Shown here in pieces: positions 1-9,363 of a DNA stretch of 38,541 nt. This DNA is from Candidimonas sp. (GTDB taxonomy: Bacteria > Pseudomonadota > Gammaproteobacteria > Burkholderiales > Burkholderiaceae_B): positions 1 to 38,541 of the forward strand of contig SCQX01000210.1 in NCBI GenBank assembly GCA_004298545.1, read 5' to 3'. The notes beneath the pieces are model-generated. The model was given only the letters and a program-made list of their open reading frames with translations, did not search any database and was not told where the DNA came from. The position numbers and the translations under genes are program-made. Positions within the stretch are counted from its first letter, which is position 1, and every line of letters starts with the position of its first letter.

Positions 1-699
1 CGCCAGCGGCTGTTGGCGTATTTCGATCAGGCAATCGAACCCTGCGGCAACTGCGATACGTGCCTGGAACCGCCTCAGGCCTGGGATGGAACCGTGGCGG
101 CGCAGAAGGTGTTGTCGGCGGTCTATCGGTTGTGGCGGGAGCGGGGTCAGCGCTTTGGCGCGGGGTACGTCATCGATATCCTGCGCGGCAAGCCGACGGC
201 TCGCATCGAGCGATACGGACACGATACGCTGACGGTGTTTGGCGTGGGTGCCGATTTGTCTGAGCAGGCCTGGCGCGGCGTATTGCGTCAGTTGCTGGCG
301 CAGCGGCTGCTGGTGGTGGATCACGACGGCTATGGCACGCTGGCGTTGACCGATGGCAGCCGTGCCGTGCTCAAGGGAGAGCGCCACCTGATGCTCAGGC
401 GTGAGCCGGCGAGTACCGCTCGCGGTGGTCGCGGGGCGTCGAAGCGCGTCAAGGAAACTGTGTTCCTCGAACCCGATGCGCAGGTGCGTTTCGACGCGCT
501 GCGCGCCTGGCGCGCCGAGACGGCGCGCAGCCACGGTGTGCCCGCGTATGTGATTTTTCACGATGCCACGCTGCGTGAGATTGCGCTGAGCCACCCCTCG
601 TCGCTGGATGATCTGGCGCGCGTGAGTGGCGTTGGCGCGCGCAAGCTGGATGCCTACGGCGTGGAACTGCTGCATTGCGTTGGCGTTGCCGACACGTGA
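1..699 (+). CDS. recQ: ATP-dependent DNA helicase RecQ, C-terminal part
   Basis: This is the 3' end of a RecQ-family helicase, which unwinds DNA during recombination and fork repair. The reading frame is open from the first base of the window, so the ATPase and helicase domains lie outside to the left. The visible 232 residues begin inside the zinc-binding region, where a CGNCDTC cysteine cluster can be seen. They continue through the winged-helix RQC domain and end in a typical HRDC domain (about the last 75 residues, containing the LARVSGVGARKLDAYG helix-hairpin segment). The gene converges on ruvB, with 84 bases between the two stop codons. That gap shows no convincing terminator. Identification rests on the order zinc cluster, RQC, HRDC. 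Confidence 0.93.
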   Translation, partial: RQRLLAYFDQAIEPCGNCDTCLEPPQAWDGTVAAQKVLSAVYRLWRERGQRFGAGYVIDILRGKPTARIERYGHDTLTVFGVGADLSEQAWRGVLRQLLAQRLLVVDHDGYGTLALTDGSRAVLKGERHLMLRREPASTARGGRGASKRVKETVFLEPDAQVRFDALRAWRAETARSHGVPAYVIFHDATLREIALSHPSSLDDLARVSGVGARKLDAYGVELLHCVGVADT

Positions 700-783
700 G
701 TTCTTGTGTCACCCTGCCAGACGGCGCCTTCAAATACTCACGGCGTCAAATCCTCGCCGATTCGTTTGAATTGAAAAAATACA

Positions 784-1860
784 CTAGCCGTCGGCCTGGT
801 TGAATAGATCCGGCGTGGCCGGCGCCGATGGCGGTGTGAGGCCGAGGTGGCGCCAGGTGGACTGCGTGGCGATGCGGCCGCGGGCGGTGCGCTGCAAGTA
901 GCCGTTCTGGATGAGGTAGGGTTCGATGACGTCTTCTATGGTGTCGCGTTCCTCGCCGATGGCCGCCGCGAGACTGTCGACGCCGACTGGACCGCCGTCG
1001 AATTTGTGGATGATGGCCTCCAGCAGCTTTCGGTCCATGAGATCCAGTCCGCAGGGGTCCACCTCCAGCATCGACAGTGCCGCGTTGGCAATGGTGGCGT
1101 CGATGCGGCCATTGGCCTTGACTTCCGCGTAGTCGCGCACGCGGCGCAGCAGCCGGTTGGCGACTCGTGGCGTACCGCGCGCGCGGCGGGCGATTTCGTG
1201 CGCGCCATCGGCTGTTGTGTCCGCATTGAGCAAATGGGCGCTGCGCATGACAATGCGGGTGAGCTCCTCGGTGTTGTAGAACTCCAGGCGGGCGACGATG
1301 CCGAAGCGGTCGCGCAATGGGTTGGTGAGCATGCCCGCGCGGGTGGTGGCGCCGACGAGCGTGAACGGCTGCAGATCGATTTTTACGCTACGCGCCGAAG
1401 GGCCTTCGCCGATGAGGATATCGATCTGGTAGTCTTCGAGCGCGGGGTACAGGATTTCCTCGACGACGGGTGACAGCCGGTGAATTTCGTCGATGAAGAG
1501 GACATCGTTCTTTTCGAGATTGGTGAGCAGCGCGGCGAGGTCGCCGGCGCGTTCCAGAACCGGGCCGGACGTTTGACGCAACTGGACGCCCATCTCGTGA
1601 GCAACGATATGGGCCAATGTCGTCTTGCCGAGGCCGGGCGGGCCGAAAAGCAGGACGTGGTCGAGGCTTTCCTGGCGATTGCGGGCAGCGGAAATGAAGA
1701 TTTCAAGCTGCTCGCGCACGCGGTCCTGCCCCACATAATCGCTGAATGCGCGCGGGCGCAGCGCGCGTTCGAGCGATTCTTCATTGGGGGACGCGATTTG
1801 CGGAGTGATGATCCGTTCCTGGGCGGCGGCGCCGGAGAGGGAATCGGAGTGTATGGCCAT
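784..1860 (-). CDS. ruvB: Holliday junction branch migration ATPase RuvB
   Basis: RuvB is the hexameric AAA+ motor that, with RuvA, drives branch migration of Holliday junctions. The 358-residue protein shows the Walker A motif GPPGLGKT at residues 73-80, a Walker B IDEIHR segment, the sensor region GATTRAG and the C-terminal winged helix. The open frame continues upstream to about 2028. I place the start at the ATG at 1860 because the protein from [10 protein letters not shown] onward matches the family in length and start position, while the upstream residues look like translated leader. In many bacteria ruvB follows ruvA directly. Here a peroxidase-encapsulin pair on the other strand separates them, so ruvB has its own promoter region, which contains a LexA-like inverted repeat at 1940-1959. 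Confidence 0.96.
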   Translation of the reverse strand: MAIHSDSLSGAAAQERIITPQIASPNEESLERALRPRAFSDYVGQDRVREQLEIFISAARNRQESLDHVLLFGPPGLGKTTLAHIVAHEMGVQLRQTSGPVLERAGDLAALLTNLEKNDVLFIDEIHRLSPVVEEILYPALEDYQIDILIGEGPSARSVKIDLQPFTLVGATTRAGMLTNPLRDRFGIVARLEFYNTEELTRIVMRSAHLLNADTTADGAHEIARRARGTPRVANRLLRRVRDYAEVKANGRIDATIANAALSMLEVDPCGLDLMDRKLLEAIIHKFDGGPVGVDSLAAAIGEERDTIEDVIEPYLIQNGYLQRTARGRIATQSTWRHLGLTPPSAPATPDLFNQADG

Positions 1861-1939
1861 GGCGGGAAGAATCGTTTGGTGGCGCGTGGAATCGTGCTGA
1901 TGGGAGCCGGTGCGGCCGGGCGTCGTGATGGGCGCTGGG

Positions 1940-1959
1940 CACTGGATATGATAACAGTG
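1940..1959 (-). promoter_or_regulatory. Candidate LexA (SOS) box upstream of ruvB
   Basis: Read on the minus strand the site is CACTGTTATCATATCCAGTG. It resembles the LexA consensus CTGT-N8-ACAG with one half-site mismatch (CCAG instead of ACAG) and has symmetrical CACTG/CAGTG flanks. It lies about 80 bases upstream of the ruvB start. SOS control of ruv genes is established in Escherichia coli. Its use here is inferred from this single site. Confidence 0.42.
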
Positions 1960-2039
1960 CTTTATCGAAAATGATCGATATGCCTTCCGCATTATCGTGC
2001 CGTTGGGCCGGCCGCGTGTGCACGCCACTGCGCCCCCGG

Positions 2040-2068
2040 TTGTCGCCGCGGGTGCGAATTGTTATCCT
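2040..2068 (+). promoter_or_regulatory. Candidate sigma-70 promoter of the peroxidase-encapsulin operon
   Basis: TTGTCG and TATCCT are separated by exactly 17 bases and lie about 64 bases upstream of the peroxidase ATG, which has a GAAGGGG ribosome binding site. Both hexamers deviate from consensus, so the call is tentative. Confidence 0.38.
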
Positions 2069-2131
2069 GCGGGTAGGGTTGTCTGCCTTTGGCGCTGCTT
2101 TCCACACAGTTTTTGAAGGGGTCGAATCCGC

Positions 2132-3172
2132 ATGGAAACACCTGAGCCGCAAGCAGTGTGCGGCCCCATCACGCACAGTGTGATCTTCCTCGTTGCCACC
2201 CTTGCCCCCGGCGATGAAGCGGCGGCAAGGGTGCGGGCCTGGTGCCCGGGTATCTCGGCACTGGTGCGTTCCGTCGGCAAACGGGTGCCGTCGGCAAATC
2301 TGTCCTGCGTTTGCGGATTCAGCTCCGGCGCCTGGGATGCATTGTTTGGCGAACCGCGGCCAGCCTCGCTGCATCCGTTTCGGGAATGGGGTCCCTCCGG
2401 GCGCCTGGCGGTTGCCACACCGGGCGATGTTCTTCTGCACATACGGGCTGATCGCGCCGATCTTTGTTTCGAGTTGGCGACGCGTCTGCTGGAGCCGCTG
2501 GGCGATGCGGTGTCGGTAGTCGACGAGGTTCACGGGTTTCGCTATTTCGACATGCGCAGTATGGTCGGGTTCGTTGATGGCACCGAAAATCCGGCTGGCC
2601 GGGAAGCGCTGGCATTCACGATCGTCGGTGATGAAGACCCGGCTTTCGCGGGAGGCAGTTACGCGCTCGCGCAGAAGTATCTGCACGACATGAAGGGCTG
2701 GAATGCGCTGCCGGTGGAGACGCAGGAACGCATCATCGGGCGCACCAAGTTGTCGGACATCGAACTGGACGAAGCGGTGAAGCCGTCGTGGTCGCACAGT
2801 TCACTCACGACGCTCGAGGAAAACGGCGCCGAGGTGAAAATCCTGCGCGACAACATGCCGTTCGGGCGGCCGGGCGCCGGCGAGTTCGGTACGTACTTCA
2901 TTGGCTACGCCCGCTCTCCGGCGCCAATCGAGCACATGCTCGAGCACATGTTCGTCGGCAATCCGCCGGGTAATTATGATCGCCTGCTCGATTTCAGCCG
3001 CGCGGTTACGGGAGGGCTGTTCTTCGTTCCCTCGGCCGACCTGCTTGCCGCGCTGGCGGCACGCGGTCCGCAACCCGCCCGTGTGGCGGATGTTGCGGAT
3101 ACTTCCGTTTCGCTGCCTGAAGCGTGCCACGACGGGTCATTGAATATTGGTTCTCTGAAAGGAAGCGCTTGA
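2132..3172 (+). CDS. DyP-type heme peroxidase, encapsulin cargo
   Basis: This is a dye-decolorizing (DyP) peroxidase of 346 residues, a heme enzyme that reduces hydrogen peroxide. It shows the diagnostic GxxDG motif as GFVDG at residues 146-150 (distal aspartate 149), the probable proximal heme ligand His222 in SWSH and the distal arginine 239 in ILRDN. The last 13 residues, DGSLNIGSLKGSA, form a cargo-loading peptide of the family 1 encapsulin type. They are set off from the enzyme domain by a Pro/Ala/Ser-rich linker. The next gene encodes the shell and starts at the base after this stop codon, so the two are almost certainly co-translated. The enzyme is therefore expected to be packaged inside the encapsulin. 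Its physiological substrate cannot be read from the sequence. Confidence 0.96.
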   Translation: METPEPQAVCGPITHSVIFLVATLAPGDEAAARVRAWCPGISALVRSVGKRVPSANLSCVCGFSSGAWDALFGEPRPASLHPFREWGPSGRLAVATPGDVLLHIRADRADLCFELATRLLEPLGDAVSVVDEVHGFRYFDMRSMVGFVDGTENPAGREALAFTIVGDEDPAFAGGSYALAQKYLHDMKGWNALPVETQERIIGRTKLSDIELDEAVKPSWSHSSLTTLEENGAEVKILRDNMPFGRPGAGEFGTYFIGYARSPAPIEHMLEHMFVGNPPGNYDRLLDFSRAVTGGLFFVPSADLLAALAARGPQPARVADVADTSVSLPEACHDGSLNIGSLKGSA

Positions 3173-3970
3173 ATGGATAATCTACATCGTGAACTTGCCC
3201 CGGTCAGCAGCGCCGCGTGGTCGCAGATAGAAGAGGAAGTGGCGCGTACTTTCAGGCGTCTGGTTGCCGGGCGGCGCGTGGTCGACGTAGAAGAGCCCGG
3301 CGGCATCGCGCTGGCGGCTGTCGGCACGGGTCGCCAGCGTTCCATCACGGCACCGCGGGAAACGGTGCGGACGCAGTTGCGGGAAGTGAAAGCGCTGGTC
3401 GAATTGACGGCGCCGTTCACGCTGCGGCGGGACGCGGTCGACGCGGTTGAACGGGGTGCGAACGATTCCGACTGGCAGCCGGCGAAAGACGCGGCGCGAG
3501 AATTGGCTTTCACCGAGGATCAGGCAATTTTCGACGGCTATGGCGCGGCTGGCATCGTTGGCATCCGCGAGGGGTCTTCGAATGGCCAGGTGGCGTTGCC
3601 GGACGATGTCGACGACTATCCCGCCGCCGTCGGCCATGCGCTCGAGCAGCTGCGCCTCGCGGGGGTGGATGGTCCGTATGCGGTCGTGCTCGGGGCCGAT
3701 GCGTACACGACGCTGTTTCAGGGAAACAATGACGGCTATCCCATCGTCGAGCACGTCAAGCATATCGTGAACGGCGATCTGGTCTGGGCGCCGGCAATTG
3801 CCGGGGGCTGTGTGCTGAGTACGCGCGGCGGCGACTTCGAACTGCGCCTTGGTCAGGATCTCTCGATTGGCTACTTCGGTCATACCGAGGACAGCGTCCA
3901 CCTTTATCTGCGTGAAACCTTGACGTTCCTCATGTTGACGAGCGAAGCATCGGTGACGATACGGGGGTAG
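3173..3970 (+). CDS. Family 1 encapsulin shell protein (linocin M18-like)
   Basis: This is a shell protein with the HK97 phage capsid fold that self-assembles into a protein nanocompartment. The 265-residue length is typical of family 1 encapsulins. The N-terminus (MDNLHRELAPVSSAAWSQIE) and the C-terminal segment with the YFGHTEDSVHLYLRETLTF run are characteristic. These proteins were once annotated as linocin M18 bacteriocin. The ATG follows the peroxidase TGA with no gap, and its ribosome binding site (AAAGGAAG) lies inside the end of the peroxidase gene. The loading peptide on the preceding peroxidase identifies that enzyme as its cargo. The module points to oxidative stress defence. The gene is convergent with ruvA, 45 bases away, and a short GCCACC/GGTGGC hairpin in that gap has no T-tract. 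Confidence 0.96.
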   Translation: MDNLHRELAPVSSAAWSQIEEEVARTFRRLVAGRRVVDVEEPGGIALAAVGTGRQRSITAPRETVRTQLREVKALVELTAPFTLRRDAVDAVERGANDSDWQPAKDAARELAFTEDQAIFDGYGAAGIVGIREGSSNGQVALPDDVDDYPAAVGHALEQLRLAGVDGPYAVVLGADAYTTLFQGNNDGYPIVEHVKHIVNGDLVWAPAIAGGCVLSTRGGDFELRLGQDLSIGYFGHTEDSVHLYLRETLTFLMLTSEASVTIRG

Positions 3971-4015
3971 GGCGCCGCCGCGTGCGGGAATTGGCCACCG
4001 GGCGTGGGTGGCACT

Positions 4016-4588
4016 TCAGCGGGCCAGCGACTTCAGGCACGCGCGGATGCCTTCCGCAATACTGACGTCGGGGGGCAGCTTTTTCAGCGCGGCCTGCGAC
4101 TCGGCGGCCGAGTAGCCCAGTGAGAGCAGCGCGTTCAGGATATCGTCGCGGCCCGAGGCCGGCGCGCCGGCGGCGCGGCCCCTGTCGGGTCCAAGTTTGC
4201 CGCGCAGTTCCAGCAGCAGCCGTTCCGCCGTTTTCTTGCCAATGCCCGGTACGCGTGTCAGACGCGCGGTTTCCTGCTGGGCGATGGCGTTGGCGAGTTC
4301 ATCCACCGTCATGCCCGACAGCAGGGCCAGCGCCGTGCGCGCCCCTATGCCGCTGACCTTGATCAGCGCGCGGAATGCCGAGCGTTGGCCGGCGGTCGAG
4401 AACCCATAAAGTACCTGAGCGTCCTCGCGCACGACCAGCTGCGTGAAAAGCATCACGCGCGCGCCGGCCTCGGGCAGATCGTACAACGTGCTCATGGGCA
4501 CGTCGATTTCGTAACCGACGCCTCCGGTGTCGACGCACACGGTGGGAGGCGTCTTTTCCAGCAGGGTGCCGCAGATACGTCCGATCAT
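4016..4588 (-). CDS. ruvA: Holliday junction branch migration protein RuvA
   Basis: RuvA is the tetrameric DNA-binding subunit that holds the Holliday junction and recruits RuvB. The 190-residue protein has the N-terminal OB-fold ([21 protein letters not shown]), two helix-hairpin-helix motifs (VSGIGARTA and [16 protein letters not shown]) and the C-terminal domain III ([14 protein letters not shown]) that contacts RuvB. It follows ruvC after 30 bases on the same strand and is the last gene of the ubiH-dusB-fis-purH-ruvC-ruvA string. ruvB is not next but lies 2.1 kb further on, beyond the encapsulin module. Confidence 0.97.
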   Translation of the reverse strand: MIGRICGTLLEKTPPTVCVDTGGVGYEIDVPMSTLYDLPEAGARVMLFTQLVVREDAQVLYGFSTAGQRSAFRALIKVSGIGARTALALLSGMTVDELANAIAQQETARLTRVPGIGKKTAERLLLELRGKLGPDRGRAAGAPASGRDDILNALLSLGYSAAESQAALKKLPPDVSIAEGIRACLKSLAR

Positions 4589-4618
4589 GGGTGAGCATCC
4601 TTTCAGGGTTTGGCGTCG

Positions 4619-5167
4619 TCAACCGACGAGGCGCCCGCCACGCAGGCGTCCGGTGCGACGGCCGGCGTGCAATCCAGCCACCTGTTCCAGCCGCCGCTTC
4701 AAAGGCGCGATATGGGCATGACAGATGGCGCACGCGAGCGCGTCGGCGGAGTCGGCGGTGGGGGTGTCATCCAGCGTCAGCAAACGTTTCACCATTTCCT
4801 GCACCTGCGTCTTGTCGGCATGGCCGTTGCCGACGACGGCCTTCTTGATCTGCAGCGCGGTGTATTCGTGCACCGGCAGACGGCTGTCGGCAAGGCCGCA
4901 GAGCGCCGCCCCGCGAGCCTGGCCCAGCAGCAATGTCGAGGTGGGATTGGTGTTGACGAATACTTTTTCTATGGCGGAGACGTCCGGACGGGTATCGGTG
5001 ACGATTTCGCGAATGTTGTCCAGTATGACTTTCAGACGCTGCGCCAGCGCTTGTTCGGGGGGCACGATGATCGTGCCGCTGGCGATGTAGCGCAAGCGCG
5101 CGCCCTCGCACTCGACGACACCGAATCCGGTGCGCCTCAGGCCAGGATCGATGCCGATGATCCGCAT
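4619..5167 (-). CDS. ruvC: Crossover junction endodeoxyribonuclease RuvC
   Basis: RuvC is the dimeric nuclease that resolves Holliday junctions. The 182-residue product begins [17 protein letters not shown], with catalytic Asp7. Glu67 in SAIEKVF and the acidic cluster around [12 protein letters not shown] supply the remaining metal-binding carboxylates expected of the RNase H-like fold. The C-terminus is slightly longer and more basic than in Escherichia coli. The gene begins 8 bases after purH and is followed by ruvA 30 bases on, consistent with one transcript. Confidence 0.97.
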   Translation of the reverse strand: MRIIGIDPGLRRTGFGVVECEGARLRYIASGTIIVPPEQALAQRLKVILDNIREIVTDTRPDVSAIEKVFVNTNPTSTLLLGQARGAALCGLADSRLPVHEYTALQIKKAVVGNGHADKTQVQEMVKRLLTLDDTPTADSADALACAICHAHIAPLKRRLEQVAGLHAGRRTGRLRGGRLVG

Positions 5168-5175
5168 GGCCTGTG

Positions 5176-6768
5176 TCAGTGGCGGAAGTGTCTGGCGCCG
5201 GTAAGCACCATGGCCACGCCGCGTTCGTTGGCCGCGGCGATGACCTCTTCGTCGCGCACACTGCCGCCGGGCTGGATGACACAGCTTGCGCCGGCATCCG
5301 CGATGACGTCCAGGCCGTCACGAAATGGGAAGAAAGCGTCCGATGCGACCGCCGACCCCGTCAGGCTGAGCCCGGCGTTGGCCGCCTTGATGGACGCGAT
5401 GCGTGCGGAATCGACCCGGCTCATCTGGCCCGCGCCTATGCCCAGGGTTGCACCCTCGTGCGCGAAAACGATGGCGTTCGACTTGACGTACTTCGCAACC
5501 CACCATGCCAGCCGAAGATCGCCCATTTGGGCGTCGCTGGGGATTTTCCGGGTGACGACGCGAAAAGTGTCTTCCGGCACGCGGCGGTCGTCGGGGGTCT
5601 GCACCAGCCAGCCGCCGCCCACGCGCTTGATGTCGAAATCGTTGTGGGAATGGCCTTGCGGCACGCGCAGCACGCGTACGTTTTTCTTTGCTGCCAGCAG
5701 CCGCAGCGCTTCCGGCGTGTAACCGGGCGCCAGCAGAACTTCCAGGAACTGTTTGGTGACGGATTGGGCGGTGGCGGCGTCGACAGTGCGGTTGAAGGCG
5801 ATGATACCGCCGAATGCGGACACCGGATCGGTCTTGAGCGCGTGGTGGTAGGCATGTTCCGTCGACTCGGCAAGCGCGACGCCACAAGGGTTTGCGTGTT
5901 TGACGATGACGCATGCGCAGGTGTCGAAACTGCGCGCGCACTCCCACGCGGCGTCGGCGTCCGCAATATTGTTGTAGGACAGTTCCTTGCCCTGAATTTG
6001 TTCGAAACCCGCAAGGAGGCCGGCGTGCGTGGATCGGTCTTCATAGAACGCGGCGTTCTGATGTGGATTCTCGCCGTAGCGCAGTGTCTGGCGCTCGTGC
6101 ATTTGCACCGTGAGCACGCGCGGCCAGGTATTGCGGCGTGGTGGCTGGTCTGGTTCGGGCTCCGCGTCGGCCAGGCTCGTCAGGTAGGCGGCAATGGCGC
6201 CATCGTACGCCGCCGTGTGGGCGTAAACCTTGCTTGCCAGTTCCAGCCGCAGACCGTAGCCCGGTGCGTTGTCCGGGCCGTCCATTGCCGCGAGCACGCG
6301 CGCGTAGTCATCTGGATCGATCACCGCCGTGACGCCACCGTGCGCGTAGCCGAAGTTCTTGGCGGCCGACCGCAGCATCGCGGGACCGCCGATATCGATG
6401 TTCTCGACGGCGTCGGCAAGCGGGCACCCGGGTTTGGCGATAGTTTCGCGGAAGGGATAGAGATTGACCACCAGCAGGTCGATCGGGGCGATGCCCAGGT
6501 CGCCGATCGTTTTCATGTGAGTCTGGCTGTCGCGGCGCGCCAGCAGGCCGCCGTGGATTTTGGGGTGCAGCGTCTTGACGCGCCCATCCAGGATTTCCGG
6601 CGAGCCCGTGTAGGCAGCGACCTCGGTCACGTTCACGCCCGCCTCGGCGAGCAGATGTGCCGTTCCGCCCGTCGACAGCAGGTGTACGCCACGCGCTGCC
6701 AGGGCCTTGGCGAAATCGACGATACCGGTCTTGTTGGAAACGGAAAGTAGGGCGGTTTTGATGGTCAT
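5176..6768 (-). CDS. purH: Bifunctional purine biosynthesis protein PurH (AICAR transformylase/IMP cyclohydrolase)
   Basis: PurH catalyses the last two steps of de novo IMP synthesis. The N-terminal MGS-like domain ([23 protein letters not shown]) is the IMP cyclohydrolase. The larger C-terminal part is the AICAR formyltransferase, with [19 protein letters not shown] and a C-terminal [10 protein letters not shown] chose the ATG at 6768, giving 530 residues, the usual family size. The frame stays open to 7302, but that extension would run over fis and is not conserved-looking. The gene lies 23 bases after fis and 8 bases before ruvC. Confidence 0.97.
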   Translation of the reverse strand: MTIKTALLSVSNKTGIVDFAKALAARGVHLLSTGGTAHLLAEAGVNVTEVAAYTGSPEILDGRVKTLHPKIHGGLLARRDSQTHMKTIGDLGIAPIDLLVVNLYPFRETIAKPGCPLADAVENIDIGGPAMLRSAAKNFGYAHGGVTAVIDPDDYARVLAAMDGPDNAPGYGLRLELASKVYAHTAAYDGAIAAYLTSLADAEPEPDQPPRRNTWPRVLTVQMHERQTLRYGENPHQNAAFYEDRSTHAGLLAGFEQIQGKELSYNNIADADAAWECARSFDTCACVIVKHANPCGVALAESTEHAYHHALKTDPVSAFGGIIAFNRTVDAATAQSVTKQFLEVLLAPGYTPEALRLLAAKKNVRVLRVPQGHSHNDFDIKRVGGGWLVQTPDDRRVPEDTFRVVTRKIPSDAQMGDLRLAWWVAKYVKSNAIVFAHEGATLGIGAGQMSRVDSARIASIKAANAGLSLTGSAVASDAFFPFRDGLDVIADAGASCVIQPGGSVRDEEVIAAANERGVAMVLTGARHFRH

Positions 6769-6791
6769 GTCGATTGCTTGGGTGAAAAACG

Positions 6792-7031
6792 TCAGGCGCG
6801 CAGCCCGTGCGCGGTCAGCTTCTTGCGGAGTGTGCTGCGGGTGATGCCGAGCATTTCTGCGGCGCGCGACTGATTGCCGCCCGCCTTCTCCAATGCGATC
6901 TCGAGTACCGGTCGCTCGACACAATGTATCACCATGCCAAGAATGTCGCGCGGCGGCGCGTCGCCCAGCTCCGCGAAATAACGTTCCAGGCTGTCCCGGA
7001 CGGGCTGTTCTAGGAGATTGTCGTGGTTCAT
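6792..7031 (-). CDS. fis: Fis family DNA-binding protein
   Basis: Fis is a small nucleoid-associated protein and transcription factor that bends DNA and activates rRNA and many other promoters. From the ATG at 7031 the product is 79 residues ([19 protein letters not shown]). The C-terminal helix-turn-helix reads [23 protein letters not shown], close to the family pattern. A longer frame exists upstream, but 79 residues fits betaproteobacterial Fis. The dusB-fis order, with dusB 83 bases upstream, is the same as in enterobacteria and supports both calls. Confidence 0.95.
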   Translation of the reverse strand: MNHDNLLEQPVRDSLERYFAELGDAPPRDILGMVIHCVERPVLEIALEKAGGNQSRAAEMLGITRSTLRKKLTAHGLRA

Positions 7032-7114
7032 GGCGGCGTGATGAGGAATACCGATTGGAGGTTCTTGTGATGTCGTATTTCGACGTTGCGCGGCGACAGG
7101 CGGCGCCGGCGGGA

Positions 7115-8134
7115 TCATGCCGCCAGGGCGTAGCCGTTATCTGGGGAGATCGGCCAGTCGGCTGGTCGATCGAGAAACCATTGTTCGAGCAGGCGGGTTT
7201 GTTCGTCTGTGTTTTCTGCCAGGTTGATATCGCGCACCAGCGCCGCGCCGCCGGGCATGCCGCCAAGATACCAGCCAATGTGCTTGCGCGCGGAACGCAC
7301 ACCGATCACGCTGCCGTAGAACCGGTAGTGGTCGTCCAGGTGTTCGAGCAGGCGCTGGCGCAGTTCGCCATAGGTGGGTGGCATAGCGCGCGTGCCCGTC
7401 TCGAGGAATTGCGCGATTTCGCGGAAGATCCAGGGCCGCCCTTGTGCGGCCCGGCCCACCATGATGGCGTCGGCGTTCGTGTAATCGAGGACGTCGCGCG
7501 CCTTCTCGGGAGAATCGATGTCGCCGTTCGCCACCACGGGAATACGGACGGCCTGCTTGACCGCGCGTATGGTGTCGTACTCTGCTGTGCCGCGGTACAG
7601 ATCGCAGCGCGTGCGGCCGTGGACGGCCAGGGCCGCGATGCCGATGTCTTCGGCCAGGTGGGCGACGCGAGTTGCATTGCGTGATTCGCGATCCCAGCCG
7701 GTGCGCATTTTGAGTGTGACCGGCACGCCCAGCGGCATGCAGGCTTCGACGACCCGCTCGAGTATGCGCGCAACCAGCGCTTCGTCGCGCAGGAGCGCGG
7801 AGCCGGCGGCCGCGTTGCAGACTTTCTTCACCGGGCAACCCATGTTGATGTCGATGATGCGCGCGCCGCGGCTCACGTTGAATACGGCTGCCTCCGCCAT
7901 CATCGCCGGATCCGCGCCCGCGATCTGCACCGCGACCGGGTCGATTTCCCCATCGTGATTCAGGCGCCGGGAGGTTTTGACGCTGGCCCACAGCAGGGGA
8001 TTGCTGGCGGCCATTTCCGACACCGCGTAGCCGGCTCCCAGCTTTTTGCAGAGCTGGCGGTACGGGCGATCCGTCACCCCCGCCATGGGGGCGACGAATA
8101 CACGATTGGGTAGGGTCCACGGGCCGATGCGCAT
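7115..8134 (-). CDS. dusB: tRNA-dihydrouridine synthase B
   Basis: DusB is a flavoenzyme that reduces specific uridines in the tRNA D-loop to dihydrouridine using NADPH. The 339-residue protein starts [19 protein letters not shown] and has the FMN-binding TIM barrel. The conserved active-site cysteine lies in the [19 protein letters not shown] region, and VHGRTR, VVANGDI and [11 protein letters not shown] follow. It sits between ubiH (62 bases upstream) and fis (83 bases downstream) on the same strand. The conserved dusB-fis linkage makes subtype B the best choice over DusA or DusC. Confidence 0.95.
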   Translation of the reverse strand: MRIGPWTLPNRVFVAPMAGVTDRPYRQLCKKLGAGYAVSEMAASNPLLWASVKTSRRLNHDGEIDPVAVQIAGADPAMMAEAAVFNVSRGARIIDINMGCPVKKVCNAAAGSALLRDEALVARILERVVEACMPLGVPVTLKMRTGWDRESRNATRVAHLAEDIGIAALAVHGRTRCDLYRGTAEYDTIRAVKQAVRIPVVANGDIDSPEKARDVLDYTNADAIMVGRAAQGRPWIFREIAQFLETGTRAMPPTYGELRQRLLEHLDDHYRFYGSVIGVRSARKHIGWYLGGMPGGAALVRDINLAENTDEQTRLLEQWFLDRPADWPISPDNGYALAA

Positions 8135-8196
8135 CCGGCGATTTTAAACCCTCCGCAATCAGGGTCATGAACCGTTGGGTGTCGTGCGCCGGGAGG

Positions 8197-9333
8197 TCAG
8201 ATCCGCAGCCCCTGCATCAGGTGGCGCGCGAGTGGCGCGCGCAATGTTCGACTGAGGTCGAGCGCCAGCAGGCAAAGGCCGCGGGTGTGTCGCGGCAACG
8301 GGTTGTGCGTGGCGAAGACACGTGGCAGGAAGTCTGTGATGCCCGCCGTCAGGTAGCGGTCCGCGCGCCGCCGGCGTGCGAACGCCGCCAGAATTTGCGT
8401 TGGCGTCGTCGAGGGGTGGGCCAGCCAGGGCGACAGGGCCTGGGCAAGTTGCGCGGCATCGCGCAGACCCAGATTCAGACCCTGGCCCGCCACGGGGTGC
8501 AGGGTTTGCGCCGCGTTGCCAATGGCCACGATGTCGGGATCCGGCAGCGAGGGGCCGGCGTGCAGGCTCAGCGGAAAGATGTGGCGCTCGCCTTTCAGGC
8601 CGAATTGGCCGAGGCGGTCGCCGAATGCCGCGCGCAGTGCCGTTGCGAACGCGGTGGACGACAGGTTCGCCAGCTCGCGCGCGTGGTCGGGCGCGCAGCA
8701 CCAGACCATGCTGTACAGGCCGCCTTCGTCGGGGTGGGGCAGCATGGCCAGGGGCCCTTCGTCGGTGAAGCGCTCGAAGGCCCAGCCCGGACGCGGTTGC
8801 CCGACCTCGACGGTGGCCACTACGGCGTGCTGGCCATATTCGCGATGCAGCCCCCGCGGACGCGCGCCGTCCGACAGCACGGCCACCCTGCTGGAAAGCA
8901 CCTGCTCATCCAGTGCGATTTGAACGTTGCGTCCGCTGGTCGCGGTGGCCCGCGACGATTCGATCAGCGTCACGCCGCTGTGTGCCGCCGCGCGGCGCAG
9001 GGCGTCCAGAAGTGCGGCGTACGCGACGACGCAGCCCAGACGTGGCACGCCGAGGTCTTCGCAGCGAATCAGCGTGCGTCCGAAATAGTGGCGTTGCGAC
9101 ACGTGCACGGTTCGCACGTCGGCGGCACGCGTTGGCCACGCCTCGAGCTGCTCGAGCAACATGCGGCTGCCCTGGTTCAGGGCAAGACTGCGCGGGTCGA
9201 CCCCGTCTGCGGGCGGCCTGCCGATGAGCGCGATGCGGGCGGGGTCGGGCGCGTAGCGCGCCAGCAACAGCGCCAGCGCGGTTCCCGTGGGGCCGGCGCC
9301 GCGGATGGCGATGTCGTAGTCGTCTGATTTCAT
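8197..9333 (-). CDS. ubiH: UbiH-type FAD-dependent monooxygenase of ubiquinone biosynthesis
   Basis: This is an aromatic-ring hydroxylase of the UbiH/UbiF/UbiI family, which adds hydroxyl groups to the ubiquinone precursor at the membrane. The 378-residue protein has the N-terminal dinucleotide-binding motif GAGPTGTALALLLA, a central LSDGARPRG segment, and the C-terminal FAD motif GNAAQTLHPVAGQGLNLGLRD. That last motif has the GNAAQTLHP form I associate with UbiH more than with UbiF or UbiI. It has a good ribosome binding site (AAGGAAC) just upstream of the ATG at 9333. It leads the string running through dusB, fis, purH, ruvC and ruvA. Regiospecificity within the family is inferred. Confidence 0.86.
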   Translation of the reverse strand: MKSDDYDIAIRGAGPTGTALALLLARYAPDPARIALIGRPPADGVDPRSLALNQGSRMLLEQLEAWPTRAADVRTVHVSQRHYFGRTLIRCEDLGVPRLGCVVAYAALLDALRRAAAHSGVTLIESSRATATSGRNVQIALDEQVLSSRVAVLSDGARPRGLHREYGQHAVVATVEVGQPRPGWAFERFTDEGPLAMLPHPDEGGLYSMVWCCAPDHARELANLSSTAFATALRAAFGDRLGQFGLKGERHIFPLSLHAGPSLPDPDIVAIGNAAQTLHPVAGQGLNLGLRDAAQLAQALSPWLAHPSTTPTQILAAFARRRRADRYLTAGITDFLPRVFATHNPLPRHTRGLCLLALDLSRTLRAPLARHLMQGLRI

Positions 9334-9357
9334 GACTGTTCCTTGTGTCGCTACAAT
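9329..9357 (+). promoter_or_regulatory. Candidate promoter of the 6S RNA-like transcript
   Basis: A good -10 hexamer, TACAAT, ends at 9357. Seventeen bases upstream is a weak -35 (TTCATG). Initiation about 7 bases downstream would place the RNA start near 9364, exactly where similarity to 6S RNA begins. Confidence 0.38.
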
Positions 9358-9363
9358 GCTGTC

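Noticed and set aside
5173-6750. A 525-residue open frame on the plus strand across purH
   Set aside because: It is antisense to an unmistakable PurH and its translation shows no known motifs. Long antisense frames are expected at this G+C content.
8167-9327. A 386-residue open frame on the plus strand across ubiH
   Set aside because: The minus strand encodes a complete UbiH with both FAD motifs. The plus-strand translation is a high-G+C shadow.
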